NCBI GenBank assembly: GCA_018821175.1
Contig: JAHJMX010000111.1
Coordinates: 1 to 21,418 of the forward strand
Length of the DNA stretch: 21,418 bases
Direction: 5' to 3'
From: Patescibacteria group bacterium
GTDB lineage: Bacteria > Patescibacteriota > Gracilibacteria > UBA1369 > PNNO01
Shown here one piece after another: positions 12,390-20,632 of the stretch. Made by a program: the position numbers and the translations under genes. Position 1 is the first letter of the stretch. Each line of letters starts with the position of its first letter. The notes below the pieces were generated by a model. That model did not search any database and was not told the DNA's origin. It saw only the letters and a list, made by a program, of their open reading frames with translations.

Positions 12390-14753
12390 ATGTCAAAAAC
12401 ATTTGAGTTTTCTTTAATGTCAGATGAGGAAATTGAAAAAGTTCTTAAAGAAAACAAAATTGGTCTTAGTATCGAGGAAGCAAAAAAAGTAGAGAAAATC
12501 CTTGGACGCGCACCAACATTGACTGAAGCTGTGATTTTTGGGATTCAATGTAGTGAGCATTGTGCTTACAGAAGCACGAAAAAATATCTCAAGACATTAC
12601 CAACAGATGCGCCGAACGTTATTCTTGGTCCAGTTGAAGATGCTGGGATTGTTGAGATTGCTACAATTGATGGTGAACGATATGGCCTCGTGATGGCTCA
12701 TGAAAGCCATAATCATCCGTCTCAAATTGTGCCTTTTGAAGGTGCTGCCACTGGGATTGGTGGAATTGTGCGTGATGTTGTTTGTATGGGAGCAAAAGTT
12801 ATTGCCACTCTTGATCCACTGCGTTTTGGAGATATTAAGAAAAATAACGCTAGACGTATTGCGGAAGGTGTTATTTCTGGTATTGCCGGTTATGGGAATC
12901 CGATTGGAATTCCGAATTTAGGTGGAGATGTATATTTTGATGAGTCTTATGATGACAATTGTCTTGTGAATGTTGCAGCTTATGGTCTTGTGAAAGAATC
13001 TTCGATTATTCATTCATATGCTCCAGATGAAGCTGCTGAAATTGGATATGACATAATTATTGTTGGGAAACCAACTGACAACAGTGGGATGGGTGGAGCT
13101 GCGTTTGCTTCTATTGAACTTGATGAAAATGATAAAGAGGCTAACAAAGGAGCAGTGCAGGAACCAAATCCATTTTTGAAACGTCATTTGATGGTAAGTA
13201 CTTATGATTTGGCGAGGATTTTGAAGGAAAAAGGATATTTATCTAAGGTTTCATTTAAAGATATGGGGGCAGGCGGGAACGTTTGCTCTACTGTTGAGCA
13301 AATTGCTAAACTTGGTTTTGGTGCAGATATTGATTTAGCCAAAATTCACACTGGAATGGAAGGTTTACATCCATCTGTTATTGCCTGTTCTGAAACACAG
13401 GAGCGTTTTGCTTGGGTATGTCATCCAGATGTGACTGATTTGATTTTGGATCATTATAATAAAAAATGGGATTTGCCTTCTGTGGCTGAAAATGCGCGAG
13501 CATCGAAAGTTGGGAAGGTGAGAGAAGGGAATTATACAATTTGGTTTAATGGTGAAAAGGAATGTGATGCGAGCGCGATAGATATTACTGAAGGGATTCA
13601 GTATGATCGCGCAGTTGAGCCTCAAGAAAAAGATTTGCATGAGCCTGAAATTGCAGAAAAGGAAACTTATAATGATGATCTTTTGAAACTTCTTGCATCT
13701 GAAAATATTGCTTCTAGAAAGCCAATTTACGAGAAATATGATAAACAAGTAAGAGGAGACACTATTATTGAATCTGGAGAAGCAGATGCTGGAGTTCTTG
13801 CGCCTTTACTTGGAGAAGATGTCCCAGAAAAATATAAAAAAATTGGAATTGCATTTTCCGTAGATGGAAGTGCTCGATATGGGAAAATCAGTCCATATCA
13901 TCAAGCTCGAAATGCAGTTGTTGAATCAATGAGAAATGTTGCAGCAGTTGGCGGTTATCCTCTTGCGCTTACGGATTGTTTGAATTATGGAAATCCTGAA
14001 AAACCTACTCAAATGTGGGAATTTGTTGAGGGGGTTCGAGGGATTATTGATGCTTGCGAGGGAATCCCTCTAAAAAGTCATCCTGATTATCCAACTCCTA
14101 TTATTTCGGGGAATGTAAGTTTATACAATGAGAGTAAGGGAAGTTCAATTTCTCCATCTGCAATTATTTCATGTGCTGGAAAGATTGAAAATTCCGATAA
14201 AGCACAAACGATGCAATTGAAAAATGCTGGAAGTGCTATTTATTTGCTTGGAAAACGTAAAAATGAGCTAGGTGGGTCTGAATATTATCGCCTTCTTGGA
14301 GAACTTGGGGCTAATGTTCCAAATGCTGATTTGGGTGAGGCGAAAAGCCAAATTTATTCAATGGTTGATGCAGTTGATGCAGGGTTCGTTCTTGCTGCTC
14401 ACGATATCTCTGAAGGGGGTATCGCGACGACTTTGGTCGAAATGGCACTTGGAGGGCGTGCTGATGGCAACAAGGGTTTAAATATCTCTTTGAGCGCTTG
14501 TGGTGAGGATGGAATTAATTCAATGCAAAAACTTTTCTCGGAAACTGGAGGTTTTGTTGTTGAAGTTGCTAAAGAAAATCGAGATAAATTCAAAGAAATT
14601 TGTTCACGTAATGGTGTTAAAGAAATTTTTGAAATTGGAGAAGTTACTAGTGATGGGCAAATTTTAATAGAAAATGATGGAGTTGATATCGTGACTATTT
14701 CTCTAGAGCAAGCGAAAAATGCATGGCTCAATGGATTACGAGATAAACTTTAA
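12390..14753 (+). CDS. purL: Phosphoribosylformylglycinamidine synthase, small-type PurL subunit
   Basis: The 787-residue protein converts FGAR to FGAM with ATP and ammonia. It is the small-type PurL, which needs PurQ (glutaminase) and PurS as partners; neither is in the window. Evidence is IFGIQCSEHCAYRSTKKYL (catalytic-region His57), AHESHNHPSQIVPFEGAATGIGGIVRDV, LGGDVYFD, VSFKDMGAGGNVCST, then a second repeat half with SVDGSARYGKISPYHQARNAV, ALTDCLNYGNPEKP, SGNVSLYNES, and AAHDISEGGIATTLVEMALGG. The length is slightly above the typical 730-760. It lies at the end of the ribosomal protein operon, 13 bp after rpsR, coupling purine synthesis to ribosome production. A strong terminator follows. 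Confidence 0.96.
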   Translation: MSKTFEFSLMSDEEIEKVLKENKIGLSIEEAKKVEKILGRAPTLTEAVIFGIQCSEHCAYRSTKKYLKTLPTDAPNVILGPVEDAGIVEIATIDGERYGLVMAHESHNHPSQIVPFEGAATGIGGIVRDVVCMGAKVIATLDPLRFGDIKKNNARRIAEGVISGIAGYGNPIGIPNLGGDVYFDESYDDNCLVNVAAYGLVKESSIIHSYAPDEAAEIGYDIIIVGKPTDNSGMGGAAFASIELDENDKEANKGAVQEPNPFLKRHLMVSTYDLARILKEKGYLSKVSFKDMGAGGNVCSTVEQIAKLGFGADIDLAKIHTGMEGLHPSVIACSETQERFAWVCHPDVTDLILDHYNKKWDLPSVAENARASKVGKVREGNYTIWFNGEKECDASAIDITEGIQYDRAVEPQEKDLHEPEIAEKETYNDDLLKLLASENIASRKPIYEKYDKQVRGDTIIESGEADAGVLAPLLGEDVPEKYKKIGIAFSVDGSARYGKISPYHQARNAVVESMRNVAAVGGYPLALTDCLNYGNPEKPTQMWEFVEGVRGIIDACEGIPLKSHPDYPTPIISGNVSLYNESKGSSISPSAIISCAGKIENSDKAQTMQLKNAGSAIYLLGKRKNELGGSEYYRLLGELGANVPNADLGEAKSQIYSMVDAVDAGFVLAAHDISEGGIATTLVEMALGGRADGNKGLNISLSACGEDGINSMQKLFSETGGFVVEVAKENRDKFKEICSRNGVKEIFEIGEVTSDGQILIENDGVDIVTISLEQAKNAWLNGLRDKL

Positions 14754-14782
14754 ATCTTGCAGTTAGTTTAAAATACTTAGAA

Positions 14783-14816
14783 AGTGGCTTAGATAGTTGA
14801 TCTAGGCGCTTTTTTG
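14783..14816 (+). terminator. Intrinsic terminator of the rpsF-ssb-rpsR-purL operon
   Basis: An 11-bp stem pairs 14783-14794 (one bulged G) with 14800-14810 around a five-base loop, AGTTG. Six T follow from 14810. The loop and right arm are reused as the -35 region of the next promoter. Confidence 0.85.
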
Positions 14817-14825
14817 TGCTAAAAT
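14797..14825 (+). promoter_or_regulatory. Promoter of the membrane-protein/VirB6-like operon, embedded in the preceding terminator
   Basis: TTGATC (14797-14802), lying in the terminator loop and right arm, is followed after 17 bp by TAAAAT (14820-14825). The start would be near 14832, giving a leader of about 38 nt before the ATG at 14870. Folding of the upstream transcript and use of this promoter share the same DNA. Confidence 0.5.
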
Positions 14826-14869
14826 ATAAAGATTTGAAAAATAAACACAAAAATTAAAAAAAAACTTTG

Positions 14870-15364
14870 ATGGAAGAAGAAAATATACATAATGCGTTCA
14901 ACAAATCGATTATCTCTTGGGAAGCCCCGGAATATATTCAGCATGAAAAAAGCTGGAAATGGTTTTTTGGGGCCGGATTGGTTGTTTTGCTTTTATGTAT
15001 TTATGCGATTTTTAGTGGGAATTGGACGCTTGCTCTTGCACTTGTTGTTTTTGCGGCGATTTATTCTTGGCAACATTTTGAAACTCCAAAACACGTACAA
15101 GTAATTGTTTCTCGTGTTGGAATTAAGATTGGGGGGAAAGAGTATACATATCAACATATTAAATCTTTTTGGATTATTTATCGTCCACCACATGTGAAGA
15201 CTTTGAATTTGAAATCGAATTCAAGATATTTACCTGATATCGCAATTCAGCTTGGAGATCAGTCTCCGGTAGAGCTTCGTGAATATTTGTGTTCACAGCT
15301 TGTAGAGGCTGAAGGGAAAGAAGAAAGCTTTGTGGATGGACTAATTCGTACTTTTAAAATATAA
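14870..15364 (+). CDS. Small membrane-anchored protein with two-helix hairpin and C-terminal soluble domain, unknown function
   Basis: I place the start at the ATG at 14870; a TTG directly before it (14867) is a less likely start. The 164-residue product has a short acidic N-terminus, then KSWKWFFGAGLVVLLLCIYAIF and NWTLALALVVFAAIYSW (about 25-66), which look like a membrane hairpin. The cytoplasmic domain of about 95 residues has a beta-rich pattern (VQVIVSRVGIKIGGKEYTYQHIKSFWIIY...). It resembles the bacterial PH-like domains that follow two-helix anchors, but I cannot assign it with certainty. It opens the operon leading to the VirB6-like gene and lies 3 bp before the next start. Confidence 0.8.
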   Translation: MEEENIHNAFNKSIISWEAPEYIQHEKSWKWFFGAGLVVLLLCIYAIFSGNWTLALALVVFAAIYSWQHFETPKHVQVIVSRVGIKIGGKEYTYQHIKSFWIIYRPPHVKTLNLKSNSRYLPDIAIQLGDQSPVELREYLCSQLVEAEGKEESFVDGLIRTFKI

Positions 15365-15367
15365 AAA

Positions 15368-17083
15368 ATGAGTAAAGACAAGATTACAAATCAACCGCCA
15401 ATTTCAACAGTAGCTGCTAAGCCTTCGACAGAAACTGTTAATACTTCAAGGGACCAAATAGATTATTCGGCCAAAGAAATTACAAGTAATACACAAAAAG
15501 CACTTAGTGAGCTTAAAGGGAGTTTGGTTGCTCCAACGATTAAGGCAAGAAGTGGAAAAGATCGTCCTTCAACACAGCATGTAACTATGCTTGAGCGTAT
15601 TGAAAAGAAAATGAAAAGTTTTGAAGCTGAATTTAATCAACAATTAATTGATTTGAACAAGAATGCGAGTTCGATTTCATATAAAGAAATTATTGAAAAA
15701 TCAAATAAAATTATTGAAGCTCACAAAGAGAAAGTTTTTTCTTATGGACAAGCTATTACTTACGCTGTTTTGGCACTTGCTGGTCCGAATAATAAGATTG
15801 AACCAGAAGATTATGCTCGTTTTGATATGTTGATTGATAATGTGACTCAATTGCACGAAAAAAATGTAAATATTACAGAAGTGATAGGGCATATTAGGCA
15901 AAGAGCAATGACAAAACAAGATGTGCAATATGTGTGTAGAATGCTTAAAAAACATGAATATAAGGAGCAAATTAATACTGATCGAGACAAAATTGGAGGA
16001 AGTGCTTCGGCATTGTTTGTTTCTATTATGAATCCATACCAAAGATATAAAGTTTTGCAGGAATATGCGAAAATTTATTCTCCAGATGAGGCGAAAAAGT
16101 TAATTGATACATTTACTGAAACTTCTATTATAACGATTAAACAGCGTGAACAATTGTTTTCTGAGATTAATAAATCGCCATATCAAACTTCTCAAGATGA
16201 AGAGAAAAAATTCTTTCAAGCTCGCGAAATAAACGAGAAATTATATGCTGGAATTCGTGAAAAGATGAATTCACCGATGGCAATTAATGGAGCAGAACGA
16301 ATCTTGAATCGTCGATCTCTTTTAGCTGGGGCGATTACAGCAATTGGTGCTATGGGAATGATAACAAATTACATGATTCATTTTAATTCTTCGGATAAGT
16401 GGTCTGAGAAATTGACTGCTGGACTTACAAAACCACATTTTTGGATTGGGGCTGCAGCTGCAGCTGGAGGTGTTCATTATCTTGGAAAAGGGATGACTCC
16501 CGGAGAAAGTGTAGGTTTTTTTGATAAAATTGTTCCATCTCCAAAGCCTGCTGGGAATCCGTTTGGTTATGGAGATAAAGCTGGTTTGCAAAATGAAAAA
16601 ATGAATGAATTGGCTGAGATTTCTTCTAATCATTCATTGATTGAAAAATGGGTTGTGAATGGAGGAGGATTTGAGAGTTTGGATAAATTTGTGAATATCA
16701 AAAAACGTAAAGAAATTATTGATAAAAATGCTTTGAAAATTAAAGGTAAATCAGAAAAAAATAAAGATATGCCTAAAATGAGCGATTTTGCTCAACTTGA
16801 AACATGGCTTAAGAACAATGATAGAGAAGGATATTTGGTGTTGATGAGTTCAAAACAGCGATATGGAGTAGTTAAAACCAAAAGTATTTTTGATAGGTTG
16901 ATAGGAATTCATGATGTGCTTGGCATTACAAGTAAGCAGCGTTTCGAAACCAAAGGCATTGTGACATATGGTCAAAATTATTCATACAAAGATATTTTGC
17001 GAGATAAACAAGGTTTAACACCCCTTATTATTGCGGAAAATGTTCGAAAAGGGAGTGAACCAAAAAAAATAAAATCTAATTAA
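15368..17083 (+). CDS. Large protein with a central pair of membrane segments, unknown function
   Basis: I do not recognise this 571-residue protein. Residues 1-60 look disordered (rich in Thr, Ser, Gln, Asn and Pro). Residues 75-310 are highly charged and helical, with coiled-coil-like stretches (for example IEKKMKSFEAEFNQQLIDL). Two hydrophobic segments follow, at about 314-336 (LLAGAITAIGAMGMITNYM) and 356-373 (HFWIGAAAAAGGVHYLGKG). A basic soluble C-terminal domain follows. It is a soluble-membrane hairpin-soluble layout, with both large domains probably cytoplasmic. It is separated by 3 bp from the gene before and 1 bp from the gene after, so translation is probably coupled. The position next to a VirB6-like gene suggests a part in an envelope-spanning machine (inference). 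Confidence 0.8.
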   Translation: MSKDKITNQPPISTVAAKPSTETVNTSRDQIDYSAKEITSNTQKALSELKGSLVAPTIKARSGKDRPSTQHVTMLERIEKKMKSFEAEFNQQLIDLNKNASSISYKEIIEKSNKIIEAHKEKVFSYGQAITYAVLALAGPNNKIEPEDYARFDMLIDNVTQLHEKNVNITEVIGHIRQRAMTKQDVQYVCRMLKKHEYKEQINTDRDKIGGSASALFVSIMNPYQRYKVLQEYAKIYSPDEAKKLIDTFTETSIITIKQREQLFSEINKSPYQTSQDEEKKFFQAREINEKLYAGIREKMNSPMAINGAERILNRRSLLAGAITAIGAMGMITNYMIHFNSSDKWSEKLTAGLTKPHFWIGAAAAAGGVHYLGKGMTPGESVGFFDKIVPSPKPAGNPFGYGDKAGLQNEKMNELAEISSNHSLIEKWVVNGGGFESLDKFVNIKKRKEIIDKNALKIKGKSEKNKDMPKMSDFAQLETWLKNNDREGYLVLMSSKQRYGVVKTKSIFDRLIGIHDVLGITSKQRFETKGIVTYGQNYSYKDILRDKQGLTPLIIAENVRKGSEPKKIKSN

Positions 17084-17084
17084 T

Positions 17085-18545
17085 ATGAAAGTCTTAGGTT
17101 CTGGATTTATACAATCATTCATGATGCCATACATGACGGGCACTATTCTCAATCAAGCAAAGCTTGAGAAGAGTCCTCTTGTTCAAAAGGTTTTTGATAT
17201 GGATAAAGAGCTTGATTTGCAGGATTTCGATGCGCTTGTAACTTCGGACGATTATTTTAAAGATACTGGAACAATTTTTGATATTGGTGGGATTGAACAT
17301 AGAAAAGTTTTCTGGCATGAATTTATTGATTTTATTAATGATCAGCAAAGGATTTCTGATTATAATGATCAGAAATTTGTATTTAGAACTTTGCCTGATG
17401 CTAAAACAGGGATTTTTTCACAGGTTGCACGTGATAATATTTTTAAATTCTGCATGCGTGTAGTGAAGGCCGTTGAGGAATCTGAAATTAAACGTTTGAT
17501 TGATGTACGAGAATCAAATGGGGAAATTAGTAAGGAAGCTGCGGCGCAAGATCGTGTTAATTTGGCTAAAGGTAAATTACTTTTGGCAAAAGGAGCTGAT
17601 GGAAAAGATGTTTATTTGTCAGAAGATGAGATCAAAAATGCTCTTGGTGATGTTACGAGGCGGGCTGAGCTGCTAAAAAAACTACAAATTCGAAAAGATT
17701 CAAATGGAGTTTATATTTTCTTGATTAATCCAGTTGGTAATGGGGATGGAAGTACTTTGCGTGAGGTTCAAGCTGCTATTTGGCAGAATCAAAAGATTCG
17801 TGTTGAGCAGCAATTAGCTGAACTTGGACTTGATGCAAGAAACTTGCAGATTGATGCTTATGGAGTTTTAAGAGGGAATTTGAAGGATTCGTCTGGAACT
17901 GAAACTATCGTTGAGGTGAATTTAGATCAGCCTGGGCAACGTCGATATAGATTGACTATGGGAGATAATTCATCTGAACAAATTTGGCTTACTGATAGTG
18001 AAATGCAGAACTTTTTCAGTTATGAACAAAAAACTATTGTTGAGGTTTTTGAAGTGAAAAAAATGGAAGAAACTCGTGAAAGCAATGATATCCCAGCAAG
18101 AAAAATTATTCCGAATATTCCTACTGCAGAACAGCAAAAAGCCGCAATTGAAAGTACGATGGAGGTAGCGCGGCGGTCAAAAGCTGGGTTAAATATGAAT
18201 TTGCCTAAGGGGAACCCGCAGGAGGAAGAGCAACAACAGGGGTCGGCGCATATTGGGATCAAGAAAGATAAAACAACAGATATATCATATTCGGATGAAG
18301 GTTCAACTCTACGTACAGGAGTTAGAGATATTAAGGCTGAATTTTACTCTAGAAAAAAAGGATATTTGGCAAATGAAGATGAATCTTTTGCAAGAGAGGG
18401 TGGTCCAGATACATCGCAGAGTCAAGAAACAAATCAACCAAAACAAAAGCAAGAAAAAAATAGGATATTTACTGTTTTAAAGGTACTTGGTTGGAGTTTT
18501 GGCGGTCTTGCTGGTAGTATGGTTGGATTTACTATGTTTATTTAA
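17085..18545 (+). CDS. Tail-anchored charged protein of unknown function
   Basis: I do not recognise this 486-residue protein. It starts with a hydrophobic/amphipathic stretch (VLGSGFIQSFMMPYMTGTIL, residues 3-22), then a mixed soluble region to about 350. A low-complexity, charged, probably disordered part follows at about 350-460 (including EEEQQQGS and QSQETNQPKQKQEK). It ends exactly in a hydrophobic segment, VLKVLGWSFGGLAGSMVGFTMFI, that reads as a C-terminal tail anchor. This arrangement would place the bulk in the cytoplasm, held at the membrane. The start follows the previous stop by 1 bp and the next gene begins after 7 bp, so it belongs to the same operon as the VirB6-like protein. 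Confidence 0.8.
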   Translation: MKVLGSGFIQSFMMPYMTGTILNQAKLEKSPLVQKVFDMDKELDLQDFDALVTSDDYFKDTGTIFDIGGIEHRKVFWHEFIDFINDQQRISDYNDQKFVFRTLPDAKTGIFSQVARDNIFKFCMRVVKAVEESEIKRLIDVRESNGEISKEAAAQDRVNLAKGKLLLAKGADGKDVYLSEDEIKNALGDVTRRAELLKKLQIRKDSNGVYIFLINPVGNGDGSTLREVQAAIWQNQKIRVEQQLAELGLDARNLQIDAYGVLRGNLKDSSGTETIVEVNLDQPGQRRYRLTMGDNSSEQIWLTDSEMQNFFSYEQKTIVEVFEVKKMEETRESNDIPARKIIPNIPTAEQQKAAIESTMEVARRSKAGLNMNLPKGNPQEEEQQQGSAHIGIKKDKTTDISYSDEGSTLRTGVRDIKAEFYSRKKGYLANEDESFAREGGPDTSQSQETNQPKQKQEKNRIFTVLKVLGWSFGGLAGSMVGFTMFI

Positions 18546-18552
18546 ATAAAAA

Positions 18553-20559
18553 ATGAAAAATAAAATTATAAATAGTTTAAAAAGCAAAAAATTCCTTATT
18601 TTGATTGGGTTAATTGTTTTATTTATACCTTTAGTGGCTAATGCTGCTCCTACGGTCGCAACTGAGTCTGCAAAGACTTTAACTGATGTTTTAAATGGGA
18701 TGACATCAATGTTTGCAAGTTTATTAAAGGTTCTTCAAAAAATTCTTTGGCCAATTTTTATTGCAATTGGAGGACTTTTAAATAATGACATACTTTTTGG
18801 TGCAGGGATGGAGGATAAATTATTAGAAATATGGGTTCATATTAGAAATTTTATTAATATTGGTTTTGTTGTAATTTTACTTGGAGTTGCAATTTATAAT
18901 GTGGCTGGATTTGGGGAAAATAATTATGCTTTAAAAGTATTTTTGCCTAAATTTGCAATTGCACTTGTTGCGGTAAATTTTTCATTTGTGGCAATGAAAG
19001 TTGTTTTAGATGTTACAAATGTTATTACCGTTTCAATTTTCACTTTGCCATCTACTATCAGCCAACAAGTTTCGGGGGCTCCTACGGATACGGTTCTTGT
19101 GACTAAAGATGGTGTAGTAGCAGATAAGAAGCTTATAACAAGTGTATGTAAAAATATTTATGGAAATATTGATACATTTCGTAAAAATCTTGAAAAGGAT
19201 AATATGACGGATAAAGTTGAGACCAATTTTTACTGTAAGTCTGAATCTACAGCTGGTACAGATTACGTTTTGACAACCGAGGGTAAGGAATTTTTTAAAA
19301 GATTTAGTTCACAAAATGCAGCCTTGGTAATGGCGATTCAAATGATGAATATAGTTAATGCAGATCAGGTAAGCGAGGCATTGAGTAAACAAGGGGCTCA
19401 GATTAGTGATTTGTTTTTTAACATATTGTTTTCATTAATTTTATATCTTGTTTACGGAAGTGCATATGTTGCCCTATTTGTAGTGCTTCTTGTCAGGCTT
19501 GTTGTTTTGTGGATTTTCATAGCTTTGTCACCAGCGATAGTCGTGACTTTTGTTTTACCTGATTTACTTGCATCAAGTGGAGGAGGAGATTTAAAAGAAC
19601 AATTTATACAACATGCTATTGTCCCAATTAAAATAGCAATACCGATGACAGTTGGATACCTTATATTAGAAGCATTTAGGAGTATTGATTTTAAGGCTTC
19701 TCAGAAGATTGGGGATGCAATCAATGGTTTTGGGCAAAAAACGGCTTTTATGGATTTGCAGGTTTCTGGACTTTCTGATTTGCAGGCTATGATAATAGCT
19801 TTTGCTGCAGTTGCAATTGTTTGGAAAGGTGTTTTTGATGCGGCAGACAAGACTATGGCTAACGGTATTACAAATTTAATTAAAGAGAAAGTTGGCGGTT
19901 TGAAGGGTGTTGGTATGCATATTATTAAACATACGCCATTGATACCTACAGGGGCCGGTAGTGAGAAAAAATCTTTACATCAAATGGGGCAAGAGCTTAG
20001 TGCGCCTTTGAGGGCTATGGCGGATTATGGACGTAGTGGTGGGCAAGCTCACGTTAAAGATATTTCGCAAGCTAGGACTTCAGTTGATGTTGTTGATGCA
20101 ATGCAGCGTGTTGGCCAAAATTTGGATTGGAATAGTCCTTCTAAACGGAAGGAATTAGCTAAAGTTATTCAAGAGAAATTTCAAGATAGAAGATTTAGTA
20201 AATTAGAATCTGACATTGGAAGATCAAGGGTTGGTAAGCAATTTCTGGCAGATCTTAAGAAGGGGGATGTTAAGAAGGATACGTACAACACGGTTGTTGA
20301 TGAGATGCAAAGAGGCAACTATAAACCGACTACCGTGCAACCTATTAAGCCGAGTCCTAAAACTCCACCTGCTGTTAAGCCTACGGTGAAAGGGAAGATA
20401 CCAACTCCAACAACAACTCCAACAACAACGCCACCAACAACAACTCCAACAACAACAACTCCAACAACAACGCCACCAACAACGCCACCAACAACCCCAC
20501 CAACAACGCCACCGCCGACAAAACCGGCGATAACACCACCAACACCACCTACAAAATAA
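18553..20559 (+). CDS. VirB6/TrbL-like polytopic membrane protein with Pro/Thr-rich C-terminal tail
   Basis: The 668-residue protein begins with a Sec-type signal (KKFLILIGLIVLFIPLVANAA, probable cleavage after residue 31 or 32). Membrane segments then lie at about 60-80, 100-120, 132-155, 285-345 (two or three crossings), 354-374 and 405-425. The loop between the first and second groups (about 165-275) is large and holds two cysteines (VCKN and YCKS), so it is probably outside the membrane. Segments such as LVVLWIFIALSPAIVVTFVLP resemble the VirB6/TrbL channel proteins of type IV secretion systems. A soluble region follows, and residues 616-668 are almost only Pro, Thr and Lys. The assignment rests on topology and on a few family-like segments; no VirB4 or PrgI gene is in the window. 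Confidence 0.7.
   Translation: MKNKIINSLKSKKFLILIGLIVLFIPLVANAAPTVATESAKTLTDVLNGMTSMFASLLKVLQKILWPIFIAIGGLLNNDILFGAGMEDKLLEIWVHIRNFINIGFVVILLGVAIYNVAGFGENNYALKVFLPKFAIALVAVNFSFVAMKVVLDVTNVITVSIFTLPSTISQQVSGAPTDTVLVTKDGVVADKKLITSVCKNIYGNIDTFRKNLEKDNMTDKVETNFYCKSESTAGTDYVLTTEGKEFFKRFSSQNAALVMAIQMMNIVNADQVSEALSKQGAQISDLFFNILFSLILYLVYGSAYVALFVVLLVRLVVLWIFIALSPAIVVTFVLPDLLASSGGGDLKEQFIQHAIVPIKIAIPMTVGYLILEAFRSIDFKASQKIGDAINGFGQKTAFMDLQVSGLSDLQAMIIAFAAVAIVWKGVFDAADKTMANGITNLIKEKVGGLKGVGMHIIKHTPLIPTGAGSEKKSLHQMGQELSAPLRAMADYGRSGGQAHVKDISQARTSVDVVDAMQRVGQNLDWNSPSKRKELAKVIQEKFQDRRFSKLESDIGRSRVGKQFLADLKKGDVKKDTYNTVVDEMQRGNYKPTTVQPIKPSPKTPPAVKPTVKGKIPTPTTTPTTTPPTTTPTTTTPTTTPPTTPPTTPPTTPPPTKPAITPPTPPTK
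20401..20556 (+). repeat. Triplet-based tandem repeat encoding a Pro/Thr tail
   Basis: Short units such as CCAACAACAACT and CCACCAACAACG recur with 9-15 base periodicity through the last 50 codons of the VirB6-like gene. All units are multiples of three, so slippage would change tail length without breaking the frame. The opposite strand looks open but is a by-product of this composition. Confidence 0.85.
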
Positions 20560-20585
20560 ACCATTGATCAATCATACAACGCAGG

Positions 20586-20613
20586 TTGACAAGACTGAAT
20601 AATATAATATAAT
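20586..20613 (+). promoter_or_regulatory. Perfect-consensus sigma70 promoter with a very short leader
   Basis: TTGACA (20586-20591) is followed after 16 bp by TATAAT (20608-20613); a second overlapping TATAAT lies at 20603-20608. The expected start near 20620 leaves about 12 nt before the ATG at 20633. A perfect 10-bp palindrome, ATTGATCAAT (20563-20572), sits just upstream and could be an operator. Confidence 0.8.
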
Positions 20614-20632
20614 TAATGAAACGCAATAATTT

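Noticed and set aside
14867..14869. TTG as the start of the small membrane-anchored protein
   Set aside because: An ATG follows immediately in frame and is the more likely initiator.
20224..20571. Minus-strand open frames across the Pro/Thr repeat (Gly/Val- or Cys/Trp-rich products)
   Set aside because: They are the complement of the CCA/ACA triplet repeat and have no family-like sequence. They lie antisense to a well-supported gene.
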